Assembly (NCBI GenBank): GCA_964563165.1
Contig: CAZLWA010000005.1
Coordinates: 62,001-126,000, forward strand
From: CAZLWA01 sp964563165
GTDB lineage: Bacteria > CLD3 > SB21
DNA length: 64,000 nucleotides
Direction of reading: 5' to 3'
Of this stretch, positions 17,316 to 27,125 are shown in pieces. Under the pieces are notes generated by a model, which saw only the letters and a list, made by a program, of their open reading frames with translations, was not told the origin of the DNA and did no database searches. Position 1 is the first letter of the stretch, and every line of letters starts with the position of its first letter. The translations under genes were made by a program, and so were the position numbers.

Positions 17316-18689
17316 TTACAAATCATATTCTTGTCCGACTTCCGGTTTGATGATCTCGATTTTGCTATTCCATTCTCCCACTTGCTCACTCATCCAATTC
17401 ACCGATTCTTCATTCCCGCCGTGAACGAGAACTAATTTAGACGGATGAATAGCTTTGATCATTTCCAGGATTTCATTTCGGTTCGAATGACCGCTGAATT
17501 GTAATTTTTCCACCCGGCAATTTCTCAAGACCGGTTCCGTCAGGCCCGGCAGCCAAATCTTTTCACTTTTGAGGCTGTTCGCAACGATTCGCGCCGGCGA
17601 ATCCGGGCTCGCATATCCGACAAAACAGATCGTATGGCGCGTTTCGTGCATCATTCGGTACGCCAGCCAATACGACGGTGTGTTTTCCAGCATCATGCCC
17701 GAACTGGCGATGATCAACGACGGACGCTTGAGCCAATTGCCTTCGCGCAAAATATCCCGTGAATCAATAACCTGAAATTCGATGTCATCGAAATAGAATT
17801 CTTCGTCCACCCGGTGAGCGTGTTCAATCGTTACATCATAAATTCTGGCGATCGCGCGTCCTAATCCGGATACGTAAATATCAGCGTCGGGAATGAGGTT
17901 TTTTTTCTTAAGACTATAGATAAGCCGGATCATTTCCTGGGTTTTTCCAAGCGCAAAAGCGGGAATGAGTACGCTGCCGCGTTTATTGAAAGTTTCGTTT
18001 ATAATTTTAGTGAGTTTCTGGACTTCATTTTTCCGCTTGACCTGTTCCATTTCTTCATGCGAACCTAATGTACTTTCGGCGATAAGAATATCCACCGGTT
18101 TTGCCGGATATGCCGCCCCTCTGATAAGAAATTGATTCGACGCCGAGGTGTCGCCGGTAAAAAAGACCCTGCCGTGCCTCGCTTCAATATACAATCCGCC
18201 CGCGCCCAAAGTATGGCCGGCAGGATACCAGGTACAATCAATGCCGGTATGCGAATTTCCGTGTCCGTACAATCTGAATTTCTTCTCAAATTTCATTCCT
18301 TGGATAATAAAAGAGATCATATCGATGTCGTCATGCGAATATAGAGGATATTCCTTGATGTTTTTTTCAAGTTTCAGAATATTCATCACGGTCACCGCGT
18401 TGTGAAGCATCGTAGAATATAGGAAACTCGAAGCGTACGACATGAATATGCGCGCATGGGGAAAATTCCTGACCGCGACCGGCAAGGCGCCAACGTGATC
18501 CAGATGGCAATGGGAAACTAAAATCGCATCCACGATCTTATTTTGAATGAGGTCGAATTTTGGAAGGCTGGAATAACCGTAATGGCGAGGATCCATGCCG
18601 GTATCGAGCAGTAACCCGATCTTGTCAACTTCGATAAAATGCGAATTAGCTCCGATGCCTCTGCCGCCGCCGATAGACTGGAATTTCAT
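17316..18689 (-). CDS. Metallo-beta-lactamase/beta-CASP ribonuclease-like protein
   Basis: The 457-residue protein has the HxHxDH zinc motif (H60-C-H62-L-D64-H65) after LLLDTGMD, the GHTLGAG stretch near residue 160, FTGDTS, the beta-CASP insertion with FALGKTQE and SSGMML, and the closing VHGGNEES. This is the CPSF/YSH1-like arrangement shared by RNA-processing nucleases and by Int11-like bacterial proteins. It should cut or trim RNA in the cytoplasm, but the substrate is unknown. It converges with the permease gene and follows the glutaminase gene by 99 bp that contain an intergenic repeat. Confidence 0.87.
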   Translation of the reverse strand: MKFQSIGGGRGIGANSHFIEVDKIGLLLDTGMDPRHYGYSSLPKFDLIQNKIVDAILVSHCHLDHVGALPVAVRNFPHARIFMSYASSFLYSTMLHNAVTVMNILKLEKNIKEYPLYSHDDIDMISFIIQGMKFEKKFRLYGHGNSHTGIDCTWYPAGHTLGAGGLYIEARHGRVFFTGDTSASNQFLIRGAAYPAKPVDILIAESTLGSHEEMEQVKRKNEVQKLTKIINETFNKRGSVLIPAFALGKTQEMIRLIYSLKKKNLIPDADIYVSGLGRAIARIYDVTIEHAHRVDEEFYFDDIEFQVIDSRDILREGNWLKRPSLIIASSGMMLENTPSYWLAYRMMHETRHTICFVGYASPDSPARIVANSLKSEKIWLPGLTEPVLRNCRVEKLQFSGHSNRNEILEMIKAIHPSKLVLVHGGNEESVNWMSEQVGEWNSKIEIIKPEVGQEYDL

Positions 18690-18761
18690 TTTTGAATACG
18701 CAAGACGACACGTAAGCGAAGGGTGTCTGTTTAAACAATTTTTCTTTGCGCTTCGGGCCTT

Positions 18762-18782
18762 CCTTTGCGTTCTTTGCGGTTA
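18762..18782. repeat. Intergenic repeat unit, CCTTTGCGTTCTTTGCGG type
   Basis: A 21-bp stretch ending GCGGTTA closely matches (reverse complement) the left arm at 30201-30220 and matches the right arm at 30258-30277. A similar half-unit (TTCTTTGCGCTTCGGG) lies just before it at about 18742. It sits between the glutaminase and beta-CASP genes. Confidence 0.6.
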
Positions 18783-18788
18783 AGTTTC

Positions 18789-19706
18789 TTACAAATAGAG
18801 GGAGAGGTTCATTTCGTTCGAAAGGAATTTTAAGATTTTCAAACCGCCGACGCTGTTGCCTTTTTCATCCAAACCCGGGCCAAATGCGGCAATACTCATC
18901 TTTCCCGGAACTATAGCCAATATACCTCCGCCGACGCCGCTTTTCCCGGGCAATCCGACGGTGCACGCAAACTCGCCCGACGCATCGTAAAGCCCGCACA
19001 TGGTCATGATAGCGTTGACGAACTTTACATTATCTTTTGAAGTGACCGATTGATTCGTGATCGGGTCCACACCGCCGTTCGCAAGAAATAAGCCCATGCG
19101 TGAGAGCTGGCTGCACGTCATTTCAATGGAACATTGCTGAAAATACGCATCCACGGCCTCCTCGACGTCACCGTCGATGAGTCCAAAGTGTTTCATAAAA
19201 TACCCGACGGCGCGGTTTCGATGACTGGTTTCTGATTCGGATCTGTAAATATCGTCATTTAAATCAAATTTTTGATTGCCTGAAATCTTTCTTAAAAAAT
19301 CCAATAACCTCGAAACTTTTTCAGAAGCCCCGGTTCCATTGATCAAACTGGTGATGGCGATCGCGCCTGCATTGATCAGAGGATTGCGCGGTTTGCCCGA
19401 TTCATATTCCAATTGCACTAATGAATAAAACGGATTCCCGCTCGGTTCCATGCCGACTTTATGTAAAACGCCGGCGATTCCACAGTCGTTCAAGACATAC
19501 GTCAAAGAGAATATTTTGGAAATGCTTTGGATAGAAAAAGGAATGTTTGTGTCGCCGGAAGAAAATACGTTTCCGTCAACGGTATGAACGGCAACTCCGA
19601 GATGGGTTTTATCGGCCCGTGTCAGGGCCGGAATGTAATCCGCCAATTGTCCTTGCAGTAAAGAAGCTCTCGCCCGATCCACGGCCTTGTCTAAAATTGG
19701 CTGCAT
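18789..19706 (-). CDS. glsA: Glutaminase A
   Basis: The 305-residue protein belongs to the serine-dependent beta-lactamase-like glutaminases, which convert glutamine to glutamate and ammonia in the cytoplasm. The S-x-x-K catalytic pair lies in FSIQSISKIFSL, followed by PSGNPFYS, NPLINAGAI near 120, the RSESETSHRNRA segment, and CTVGLPGKSGVGGGI near the C-terminus; all are conserved in the family. The ATG at 19706 gives the usual N-terminus. A GTG at 19733 would add nine residues; neither has a good ribosome-binding site. The gene is not next to glutamate genes. Confidence 0.94.
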   Translation of the reverse strand: MQPILDKAVDRARASLLQGQLADYIPALTRADKTHLGVAVHTVDGNVFSSGDTNIPFSIQSISKIFSLTYVLNDCGIAGVLHKVGMEPSGNPFYSLVQLEYESGKPRNPLINAGAIAITSLINGTGASEKVSRLLDFLRKISGNQKFDLNDDIYRSESETSHRNRAVGYFMKHFGLIDGDVEEAVDAYFQQCSIEMTCSQLSRMGLFLANGGVDPITNQSVTSKDNVKFVNAIMTMCGLYDASGEFACTVGLPGKSGVGGGILAIVPGKMSIAAFGPGLDEKGNSVGGLKILKFLSNEMNLSLYL

Positions 19707-19733
19707 AAAAACCGACTTAATTGTTAGTATCAC

Positions 19734-19879
19734 TCCCGCGAAAGCGGCGGGCCGGTGCCCTAATGTTAACCGGCAGGTGCAGAGTTAACTTCTCCGCCGA
19801 ATCCATTTATTGTTATTCAGAGCTCTCACTGAGGGAGAAGGTGGGCCGCTCAGCGGCGGGGAGGAAATGACTAAGATAA
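19734..19879. other. Intergenic region with repeat-like palindromic sequence
   Basis: The 146 bp between glsA and the HIRAN gene contain CCCGCGAAAGCGGCGGG and, further on, a GAGGGAGAAGG segment with GGGCCGCTCAGCGGCGGGG, plus two GTTAAC sites. These resemble short palindromic intergenic repeats. I see no gene and no clear terminator. Confidence 0.35.
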
Positions 19880-21025
19880 TTAATTAAAATGATGCATCAT
19901 TTTTTGAATGAGAAGATGCACGCGGCTGTTGGTATCGAGCAGCTCGGGAAGAACTTTTACCACCGTGGCTCTGAAAAGAATCCCTTTTTTGATCTCCGAA
20001 TACATGATTTCTGAGAGTTCTTTCTTCAAATATCCGATCATTTTTCCATCCGTCGTCGTCACCGACACGGCAAATGTATCGTGCGGATTGTTCGGCTCGT
20101 GCGTAAGCACTACGCGCGTGCCCTCGGGAAGGTCGAATACATTAAAATCATAATGGCGCAATCCGACCGCGCGCGTGAAAAATTGCGCCTCCGTCAGATA
20201 AAATTTTTTCAATTCATTCTCCAATTCGATCTTGATCATCTGATCGTGTTCGTTCAACGGCTGGGCCGGCCGGCCGTCGGTAAACTCTTCTTCCTCGTCA
20301 TCGGAGAAACTTTCATCGAACGACTCAAAGAACTTTTCATCTTCCTCTTCTTCTTGTTCATTGTCCTCTTCAGGATTCGTACGGAATTCCTGCATACGCA
20401 ATTCTTCTTCTTGCAGAAATTTATCGACGCTTTCCAGATCCATTTTTCCAAGAAACCAAATCAAATTGAAATCAATAAAATCGTTCGGTTCGCGGTCAAA
20501 ATTCATCAATTGATATTCCGCAAGAATATTGATCTTGAGTTTATCCGGCACGCAACGCGACAACAGCTCGCGCAAAGGAATCATTGCTGTGATGCCGCTT
20601 TCGATCATCATATCCAGTTTATGAATGCCGGGATAGATCGCGCCTTTGTAAAACAGATAGAGAATCTCGAACGATTCGATGATCTCTTCCGACAGGTCCG
20701 CGATGATGATGTTTGCGGGCATTTCGCGGTATTCGAGCACCACCATTTCGATGAACGAATGTTCATCGAATTTGAGCGTGAAGTTTTCAATCGTTTCAAA
20801 TTCCTCGATGGGAATGCGTGTCTTGGAATTGAATTTGTGTCTATTCTTGAGGCTTTCCCGGTCGTGAAAAGACATTTCCGTCAACAAAAGCTGGGAATAT
20901 TCCGTTTGAGCAAAAGCGACGAAAATATTCTTGTGCGGTGACACGTCGGCTCGGGAATTGGTGTAGAAATGCACCAAATAGTAGCGAACGATAGGAATTT
21001 TCAATTGCGGCAGCGAATGCCTCAT
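19880..21025 (-). CDS. HIRAN-domain protein with acidic linker, function unknown
   Basis: The 381-residue protein has no signal peptide. Residues 1-205 form an uncharacterised alpha/beta region. Residues 216-249 are very acidic (runs of Glu and Asp). Residues 283-360 match the HIRAN domain: AVGLRHYDF, then EGTRVVLTHEPNNPHDTFAV, then GKMIGYLKK. HIRAN domains in SNF2 proteins such as HLTF and Rad5 bind the 3' ends of single-stranded DNA; free bacterial HIRAN proteins are mostly undescribed. I do not recognise the N-terminal part. The gene lies 102 bp after the aconitase gene on the same strand. Confidence 0.7.
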   Translation of the reverse strand: MRHSLPQLKIPIVRYYLVHFYTNSRADVSPHKNIFVAFAQTEYSQLLLTEMSFHDRESLKNRHKFNSKTRIPIEEFETIENFTLKFDEHSFIEMVVLEYREMPANIIIADLSEEIIESFEILYLFYKGAIYPGIHKLDMMIESGITAMIPLRELLSRCVPDKLKINILAEYQLMNFDREPNDFIDFNLIWFLGKMDLESVDKFLQEEELRMQEFRTNPEEDNEQEEEEDEKFFESFDESFSDDEEEEFTDGRPAQPLNEHDQMIKIELENELKKFYLTEAQFFTRAVGLRHYDFNVFDLPEGTRVVLTHEPNNPHDTFAVSVTTTDGKMIGYLKKELSEIMYSEIKKGILFRATVVKVLPELLDTNSRVHLLIQKMMHHFN

Positions 21026-21127
21026 TCAGTTACTCCGTCGAGTACAAAACTAATTCGCTCTATGTTAAAGATAAGCAGGAACCTAGGATAAATCAAGATG
21101 AATTTGAAATTTCCATTTCCGGAGAGA

Positions 21128-23518
21128 CTATCTTCTCCTCTTCGAACCTTTCTTCTTTGGACTTTTCTTCACCCCTTTTGCCGCTTTCCTTTTGCCCTTT
21201 GCATTTTTTCTCGAAGTTCCTTTAACTGAGAGCTTCTTTGCTGACGACTTCTTTGCTGACGGTTTCCCGTTTCCCCCGATCAAATTCAATGCGCTGCCGG
21301 CCCTGAACCATGCGATTTGTGACGCGTTATACGAATGATTGAGTTCACATTCATGCCGAGCGCCGTTTTTGTGATCGATAATTAATGTCAAAGTCGCACC
21401 GGGTTTGAACTTTTTCAAACCGATAATGGACAGCCGGTCGTCCTCCTGGATCAGATCATAGTCTGAAGATTGCTTAAATGTCAGTGCGAGCAGGCCTTGT
21501 TTTTTCAAATTCGTTTCGTGAATACGCGCAAAACTTTTCACGATGATAGCCTTGCCGCCTAGATAGCGGGGTTCCATTGCCGCATGCTCGCGACTCGAAC
21601 CTTCGCCGTAATTCTCATCGCCGATCGTAATCCAGCCGATGCCTTGTGATTTGTAATACCGTGCGTTATCGGAAAACGATTGCACCTGGCCGGTCATGAC
21701 ATTCTTTCCTTTGCCGGGCTCATAACCGAACGCATTCACGGCGCCGATAAAAAGATTGTTTGAAATATTATCGAGATGTCCGCGGAATTTGAGCCACGGG
21801 CCTGCGGGTGAAATGTGATCCGTCGTGCATTTGCCCTTGGCTTTGACCAGTACGGGTACGGCTGTGATATCTTTGCCGTCCCAGGGCATGAACGGCGCCA
21901 GTGCTTGCAGACGCTTGCTGTTAGGATCAATTGCTACGGCAACCTTCGATCCGTCTTTCGCCGGCGCAATATATCCCATATCGCCGGAAGTAAATCCGTT
22001 TTTCGGCAGTTCATCTCCCGTCGGCGGCTCGAGGCGAACCTCCTCTCCGTCGTCGTTGCGCAGTGAATCTTTCAGCGGATTGAACTTCAATGTCCCCGCC
22101 AGTGCGAGCGCCGTAACGATTTCCGGGCTGGCCACAAATGAATTCGTAGCGGAATTGCCGTCGTTACGCTTGGCGAAATTCCGGTTATAGGACGTGAGGA
22201 TCGTATTTTTCTCGCCGTCTTTCACATCGTGCCGGTTCCATTGACCGATGCAGGGTCCGCACGCATTCGCTAAAACAGTCCCGCCGATTTTCGTCAGCGC
22301 CTCAAGCTGGCCGTCGCGCTCGATCGTCGCGCGGATCTGCTCTGAACCCGGCGTAATGACAAATCCCGATTTCGCCCTCAGATTTTTCGCCGATGCCAGC
22401 CGGGCTATGCTCGCAGAACGTTCGATATCTTCATACGAAGAATTCGTGCAACTTCCGATCAGCGCCACCTTAATTTCTTCGGGATACCCGTTATCCGAAA
22501 CGGCTTTCGCCAACTGCGAAATCGGCCACGCCTTGTCCGGTGTAAAAGGACCGTTAACGTGCGGCTCAAGTTCACTTAAATTAATTTCGATAATTTCATC
22601 ATAATATTTCTCCGGGTGTTCAAAAACTCCCGGGTCGGCAGCCAGTTCTTTAGCGTACTGCTCGGCTAATTTTGCCAGTGCGCCGCGCTCTGTCGCGCGC
22701 AAGTATGTTGCCATACGGCCGTCGAACGGAAACACGGACGTGGTCGCACCGATCTCGGCGCCCATATTGCAGATGGTTCCCTTTCCGGTGCAGCTGATGG
22801 ATGCGGTGCCGGGTCCGAAATATTCGATAATTTTTCCCGTGCCGCCTTTCACCGTTAGAATTCCGGCTAATTTCAGGATGACATCTTTAGCGGAGGTCCA
22901 TCCTGAGAGTTTTCCCGTCAAATGAACTCCGGTGACACCCGGCCATTTCAATTCCCACGGCAGCCCTGCCATCACATCCACCGCATCCGCCCCGCCGACG
23001 CCGATCGCCAGCATACCGAGCCCGCCGGCATTCGGTGTGTGTGAATCCGTGCCGATCATGAGCCCGCCGGGAAAAGCGTAATTTTCCAAAACCACTTGAT
23101 GGATAATGCCGGCACCTGGTTTCCAAAATTCGATCCCGTATTTATTCGATACACTCGCCAGAAAATTATAAACCTCTTCGTTCTCGCTCTGCGCACGCCG
23201 CAGATCGTCCTTCGCACCGGCTTCCGCGCGAATCAAATGATCGCAATGAACGGTCGACGGCACGGCCGCTTGTTTTCGTCCGGACGACATAAACTGCAAA
23301 AGCGCCATTTGAGCCGTTGCATCCTGCATCGCGACGCGATCCGGCGCCAGATCGACATAACTCATAAAACGCACGGGCGCAGATTTCGGAAGATCGCTAA
23401 AATGCGAACAGAGAATTTTTTCCGTCAGGGTCAGAGGCCGGCGATAGAGTTTTCGCGCTTTATCTTGTTTACTTTTGAAGTTTGAGTAAACTCTTTTAAT
23501 CATATCCAAATCGAACAT
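21128..23518 (-). CDS. Aconitate hydratase, mitochondrial-type, with lysine-rich C-terminal tail
   Basis: The 796-residue protein interconverts citrate and isocitrate in the TCA cycle and holds a [4Fe-4S] cluster. Conserved parts include [11 protein letters not shown], the cluster cysteine in [11 protein letters not shown] and the pair in [24 protein letters not shown], and the C-terminal swivelling domain with [10 protein letters not shown]. The pattern is that of the mitochondrial-type bacterial enzymes, not AcnB. Residues 751-796 are an added tail with 17 Lys and 5 Arg among 46, like a histone H1 tail. AAGGAAAA stands ahead of the ATG. Confidence 0.93.
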   Translation of the reverse strand: MFDLDMIKRVYSNFKSKQDKARKLYRRPLTLTEKILCSHFSDLPKSAPVRFMSYVDLAPDRVAMQDATAQMALLQFMSSGRKQAAVPSTVHCDHLIRAEAGAKDDLRRAQSENEEVYNFLASVSNKYGIEFWKPGAGIIHQVVLENYAFPGGLMIGTDSHTPNAGGLGMLAIGVGGADAVDVMAGLPWELKWPGVTGVHLTGKLSGWTSAKDVILKLAGILTVKGGTGKIIEYFGPGTASISCTGKGTICNMGAEIGATTSVFPFDGRMATYLRATERGALAKLAEQYAKELAADPGVFEHPEKYYDEIIEINLSELEPHVNGPFTPDKAWPISQLAKAVSDNGYPEEIKVALIGSCTNSSYEDIERSASIARLASAKNLRAKSGFVITPGSEQIRATIERDGQLEALTKIGGTVLANACGPCIGQWNRHDVKDGEKNTILTSYNRNFAKRNDGNSATNSFVASPEIVTALALAGTLKFNPLKDSLRNDDGEEVRLEPPTGDELPKNGFTSGDMGYIAPAKDGSKVAVAIDPNSKRLQALAPFMPWDGKDITAVPVLVKAKGKCTTDHISPAGPWLKFRGHLDNISNNLFIGAVNAFGYEPGKGKNVMTGQVQSFSDNARYYKSQGIGWITIGDENYGEGSSREHAAMEPRYLGGKAIIVKSFARIHETNLKKQGLLALTFKQSSDYDLIQEDDRLSIIGLKKFKPGATLTLIIDHKNGARHECELNHSYNASQIAWFRAGSALNLIGGNGKPSAKKSSAKKLSVKGTSRKNAKGKRKAAKGVKKSPKKKGSKRRR

Positions 23519-23569
23519 GATGGTTTTCCTTATGATTTCAATTTTTATCGGGGTTGTTTTTGCTAAACA

Positions 23570-23598
23570 AACTTAGAAAATTCTTAATTCTTTATCAA
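23570..23598 (-). promoter_or_regulatory. Predicted promoter of the aconitase gene
   Basis: On the minus strand TTGATA (23598-23593) and TAAGTT (23575-23570) are separated by 17 bp. Transcription would start about 45 nt before the ATG. This is a match by eye only. Confidence 0.45.
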
Positions 23599-23610
23599 GT
23601 TAAATGGATG

Positions 23611-23639
23611 TTGTGCTTCTCGGCCAAATCAGTTATTTT
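23611..23639 (+). promoter_or_regulatory. Possible promoter of the amidohydrolase gene
   Basis: TTGTGC (23611-23616) and TATTTT (23634-23639) are separated by 17 bp. The -35 box is weak. The position, about 37 bp before the ATG and divergent from the aconitase promoter, is reasonable. Confidence 0.3.
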
Positions 23640-23676
23640 TTTAAAATGTCACCCTGAATAAAGCGGGATTTTCAAC

Positions 23677-25242
23677 ATGAATCGGTCCTTGTTTCTCAAC
23701 GGAAAATTTTACACCGGTGATCCGGCTCAGCCGGAATGCACGGCTGTTGCCGTTTGTGACGACAACATCATTGCGCTGGGTTCAGCCGAAGATTTACGAG
23801 GCCAGTTTCCAACATTCGAGCCGATGGATCTCGGGGGCAGGCATGTTTTACCTGCCTTCACGGACGCCCATACCCATTTTCTGTCCTATTGCTTAAAGCA
23901 AAATCAAATTGACCTGAATGGTATTAATTCACTCGATCAATGCTTAGAAATTATCGGGAAGAGAATCCTCCAAACTCCAAAAGGTCACTGGATCAAAGGA
24001 AGCGGATGGAATCAGAATTTGTGGGGCGGCTATCCTTCACGCTATGACCTGGATAAAATTTCACCGGACCATCCTGTGTGCCTCGAAGCCCGCGATGCGC
24101 ATACATCATGGGTCAATTCCCTCGCTCTTCAAACTGCCGGAATTACAAGATCCACGACTTTCGATTCAACCGGCGCCGTCTTGAAAAACGAAAACGGTGA
24201 ACCGACCGGCATCATCAAAGAGGAAGCGAGAAATTTGATTTGGAAAGTGATGGCCGAAGAAAGTGTTGACGAAAGGATCGAAGCGCTGAAAAACGGACTG
24301 AGACTGGCTTACCAAAACGGATTGTCCGGCGTTCATTGCATGGAAACCATTAAAGATTTTGAGTCCTATCAGATTTTGCATCAACGCGGCGAACTTAAAC
24401 TTCGCGTCAATTTTTATTTGCCCGTCAGGTACCTTGACGAGGTCATTTCGATCGGAATGAAGAGCGGATTTGGCGGCTCCTGGCTTCGATTTGGAGGAAT
24501 GAAAATCTTTCTCGACGGCACGCTCGGTTCTCAAACGGCTCACATGCTCGAACCGTTCGAACATTCGGACAATTATGGAATGGAAATTTTGGAACAGAAG
24601 ACGGTCAACGATTTGGTTCTTAAAGCCGCGCAAAACGGCATTGCGTGCGCGATTCACGCTATCGGGGACAAGGCCAACCGCAGTGCCTTAAATGCATTTG
24701 AGAATCAACGAAATATTTTACCTCAAAACAATCTGCGGCAGCGGATCGAACATTGTCAACTCATTCATCCTGAGGATATTCCCCGATTCAAAAAGCTGAA
24801 CGTTATCGCTTCCATGCAGCCGGTTCAAATTCCCGAAGATATCGACACCGCGGATAAATATTGGGGCAAGCGGGCACGGTATGCGTATCCCTGCCGTTCG
24901 TTGATCGACTCCGGCGCGACGCTTGCTTTGGGGTCCGATGTTCCGATCGAAACCTGCAACGTGTTCGAGGGAATTTGGTCCGCACTGCAACGCACTAAAC
25001 GCGGGAGCGCGGCAAGCTGGTACGCCGAAGAACGCCTTAGACTCAGTGAAATTATTCACGCCTACACTATGGGCCCTGCCTATGCGTCCGCCGAAGAACA
25101 GCGCAAGGGATCGATTGCTCCGGGAAAATCGGCCGATATGATGGTGTTGTCGGATGATATTTTCAATATTCCCCCGGAGAAAATCCCGGAATTAAGAATT
25201 GAAACTATGATTGTTGGCGGTGAAATAGTTTATTCGCCTTAA
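23677..25242 (+). CDS. Amidohydrolase family 3 protein (YtcJ-like)
   Basis: The 521-residue protein belongs to the amidohydrolase superfamily. The first metal motif is DAHTHF (about 63-68). HAIGD near 327 and HCQ near 355 supply further ligands, and LGSDVP near 417 carries the catalytic Asp. The C-terminal SIAPGKSADMMVLSDD segment is the family's beta-sandwich closure. The YtcJ group acts on N-substituted amides or formamides, but substrates are mostly unknown. It has no signal peptide. It diverges from the aconitase gene and is followed by the thioredoxin-like gene. Confidence 0.86.
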   Translation: MNRSLFLNGKFYTGDPAQPECTAVAVCDDNIIALGSAEDLRGQFPTFEPMDLGGRHVLPAFTDAHTHFLSYCLKQNQIDLNGINSLDQCLEIIGKRILQTPKGHWIKGSGWNQNLWGGYPSRYDLDKISPDHPVCLEARDAHTSWVNSLALQTAGITRSTTFDSTGAVLKNENGEPTGIIKEEARNLIWKVMAEESVDERIEALKNGLRLAYQNGLSGVHCMETIKDFESYQILHQRGELKLRVNFYLPVRYLDEVISIGMKSGFGGSWLRFGGMKIFLDGTLGSQTAHMLEPFEHSDNYGMEILEQKTVNDLVLKAAQNGIACAIHAIGDKANRSALNAFENQRNILPQNNLRQRIEHCQLIHPEDIPRFKKLNVIASMQPVQIPEDIDTADKYWGKRARYAYPCRSLIDSGATLALGSDVPIETCNVFEGIWSALQRTKRGSAASWYAEERLRLSEIIHAYTMGPAYASAEEQRKGSIAPGKSADMMVLSDDIFNIPPEKIPELRIETMIVGGEIVYSP

Positions 25243-25328
25243 TTTGAATATTAACGGAATTTTGTTTAATTTGGGGAGTTGTAAATGCAGAAGGAAATAT
25301 CAAATTATTTTAAAGATCGGTTTTGCAA

Positions 25329-25823
25329 ATGAAAACTTCAATGGTCAAAATTATTTTCTTATCCGCGGTTTTATCATTGGCCATGAGGCCTGGCGAATCC
25401 AAATTACTGTGGTATTCATTCGACGAGGGAATGGAAAAAGCCAAAAGTGAAAAGAAACAAATTCTCATTGATGTCTACACCGAATGGTGCGGGTGGTGTA
25501 AAACCATGGACGCTAAGACCTACGCGGATGAAAAGATCGTTAATTATCTTAACCAAAAATATATTCTGATTAAGTTAAATCCTGAAACCGACGGCCAGAT
25601 CACGTATCGCGGAAATAAAATTGCCGCTGCCGATTTCACCCGGGGCATGGGCGTCAACGGCTACCCCGCTACCGCTTTCTTCGAGCCGAACGCCCAAATG
25701 ATCACAATGATTCCGGGTTATGTGGCGGCGGACGAATTCCTTCCGATCCTGCAATACATCGGAGAAAAGAAATATTCCGAAATGAGCTTCGAAGACTATT
25801 TGAAACTGCAAAACAAGAATTAA
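25329..25823 (+). CDS. Secreted thioredoxin-like protein
   Basis: The 164-residue protein has an N-terminal hydrophobic segment (residues 6-19) and a thioredoxin fold with the W-C54-G-W-C57 redox motif and the cis-proline in GYPATAFFE. The WCGWC motif and the YTEWCGWCKTMD context match the DUF255/thioredoxin_7 group. In the periplasm it would reduce or isomerise disulfides; the partner is unknown. The ATG at 25329 is used; a TTG six bases before is less likely. No disulfide-related gene is next to it. Confidence 0.83.
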   Translation: MKTSMVKIIFLSAVLSLAMRPGESKLLWYSFDEGMEKAKSEKKQILIDVYTEWCGWCKTMDAKTYADEKIVNYLNQKYILIKLNPETDGQITYRGNKIAAADFTRGMGVNGYPATAFFEPNAQMITMIPGYVAADEFLPILQYIGEKKYSEMSFEDYLKLQNKN

Positions 25824-25910
25824 GAGCCCGTCAAAGTTTTTGTCGTTTTTTACCTCGCTTTTTTCTAAATTAATCCTCGTTTTGAAGTAATAAATAACCG
25901 GGAACGAAAT

Positions 25911-27125
25911 ATGTTCACCAAAAAGATGGTGACTATTTTTCTTTGGGAATTCACTCAAAGAGTTAAATCGAAGAGCTTTCTGTTTTCGGTCGTGTTCATG
26001 CCGACGGTCATTATAGGATTTACGCTGCTTCCCGCTTATTTTGCCACGCACGAACAGGACAAACCCCTCTCTCTTGCCGTAGCCGACAAGATAAATTTAA
26101 CCGGGGCGCTGCATCAAAAAATAATTGAGAATAATATTCCTGTCACCCTGCTTCCGCTGGAAATGACGAATACAGACAGCGTCATGAAAACCGGGCTGCA
26201 ATTGGCCCGCCAAGGGATTGTGGACGGATTCATGGTGCTGGACGAAACGGTATTTACCGGTAAATCGGTTTCGTGTTTTACGAAGGGCTCTGAAAATAAT
26301 CCACTGCTCCTGCGTGTGGGCAGTATGTTGAATGAACTTCTGACCGAACGCGAATTAGAAAAGATGAATTTGAGTACCATGAATGTGAAAGATTTGATCA
26401 ACGGCTTTCACCTGAAAACGCTTCCTCTCGATCCGAACGAATCGGATGAAACCGAAAAATACATCACGGGAATCATCGTTGTGATGATGCTGTTTTTTTC
26501 TGTCTTAAATTCCAGCGGCTCTTTTCTCCGGGGTCTTTCCGAAGAGAAAAATAATCGGGTCATGGAAATTCTGATTTCCTCAGCCTTGCCCCGCGAACTA
26601 ATGACCGGCAAGATCTTGGGATTGGGCTGCGTCGGTTTACTGCAAATGGCCATTTGGTTTTCAGCCGGAGCTATGTTTGGCGGAAAAGCAGCTTTCAACA
26701 TTTTATCGCCTGCTTTACTGATGTATTTTGCCGTCTATTTTGTCCTGGGCTTTCTGTTGTTCGCCAGCATTTTTGCGGTGATTGGATCGGTTTTGTCATC
26801 GGAGCAGGACATCCAGCCGATCCAGGGAATTCTTTCCATGGTGGGAATTTTACCCGTGGCTTTTGCCGTTTTAGTTTTACAAAACCCGGATTCATTATTG
26901 GTCAATGTGCTTTCGTATGTTCCCGTCCTTACGCCGACCCTGATGATTCTAAGAATTGTCATTTCAGACACTCCGGGGGTTCATATTATCGGCACGATGG
27001 CCGTTCTCACCGTTTCATTATTATTCGCCTTACGTACGGCAAGCAGAATTTTTGAAGTCGCCATTTTGATGCATGGAAAGAAATTAACTTTTTCAGAAGT
27101 CCTCAAATGGACACAAAGAACTTAA
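25911..27125 (+). CDS. ABC-2 type transporter permease (NatB-like)
   Basis: The 404-residue protein has an N-terminal membrane span (about 22-44), a large extracytoplasmic region (45-180) and a cluster of five or six spans from about 184 to the end. The EEKNNRVMEILISS motif after the second span is diagnostic of the NatB/ABC-2 family. Such permeases export sodium, drugs or other substrates with an ATPase like NatA, which is not present next to it. The end of the gene overlaps the start of copA by 19 bp, so translation is coupled to a copper exporter. Substrate is unknown. Confidence 0.87.
   Translation: MFTKKMVTIFLWEFTQRVKSKSFLFSVVFMPTVIIGFTLLPAYFATHEQDKPLSLAVADKINLTGALHQKIIENNIPVTLLPLEMTNTDSVMKTGLQLARQGIVDGFMVLDETVFTGKSVSCFTKGSENNPLLLRVGSMLNELLTERELEKMNLSTMNVKDLINGFHLKTLPLDPNESDETEKYITGIIVVMMLFFSVLNSSGSFLRGLSEEKNNRVMEILISSALPRELMTGKILGLGCVGLLQMAIWFSAGAMFGGKAAFNILSPALLMYFAVYFVLGFLLFASIFAVIGSVLSSEQDIQPIQGILSMVGILPVAFAVLVLQNPDSLLVNVLSYVPVLTPTLMILRIVISDTPGVHIIGTMAVLTVSLLFALRTASRIFEVAILMHGKKLTFSEVLKWTQRT

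Noticed and set aside
20081..20941. Open frame on the plus strand opposite the HIRAN gene
   Set aside because: It is composed of the complement of the HIRAN gene's codons and has no recognisable domain or ribosome-binding site.
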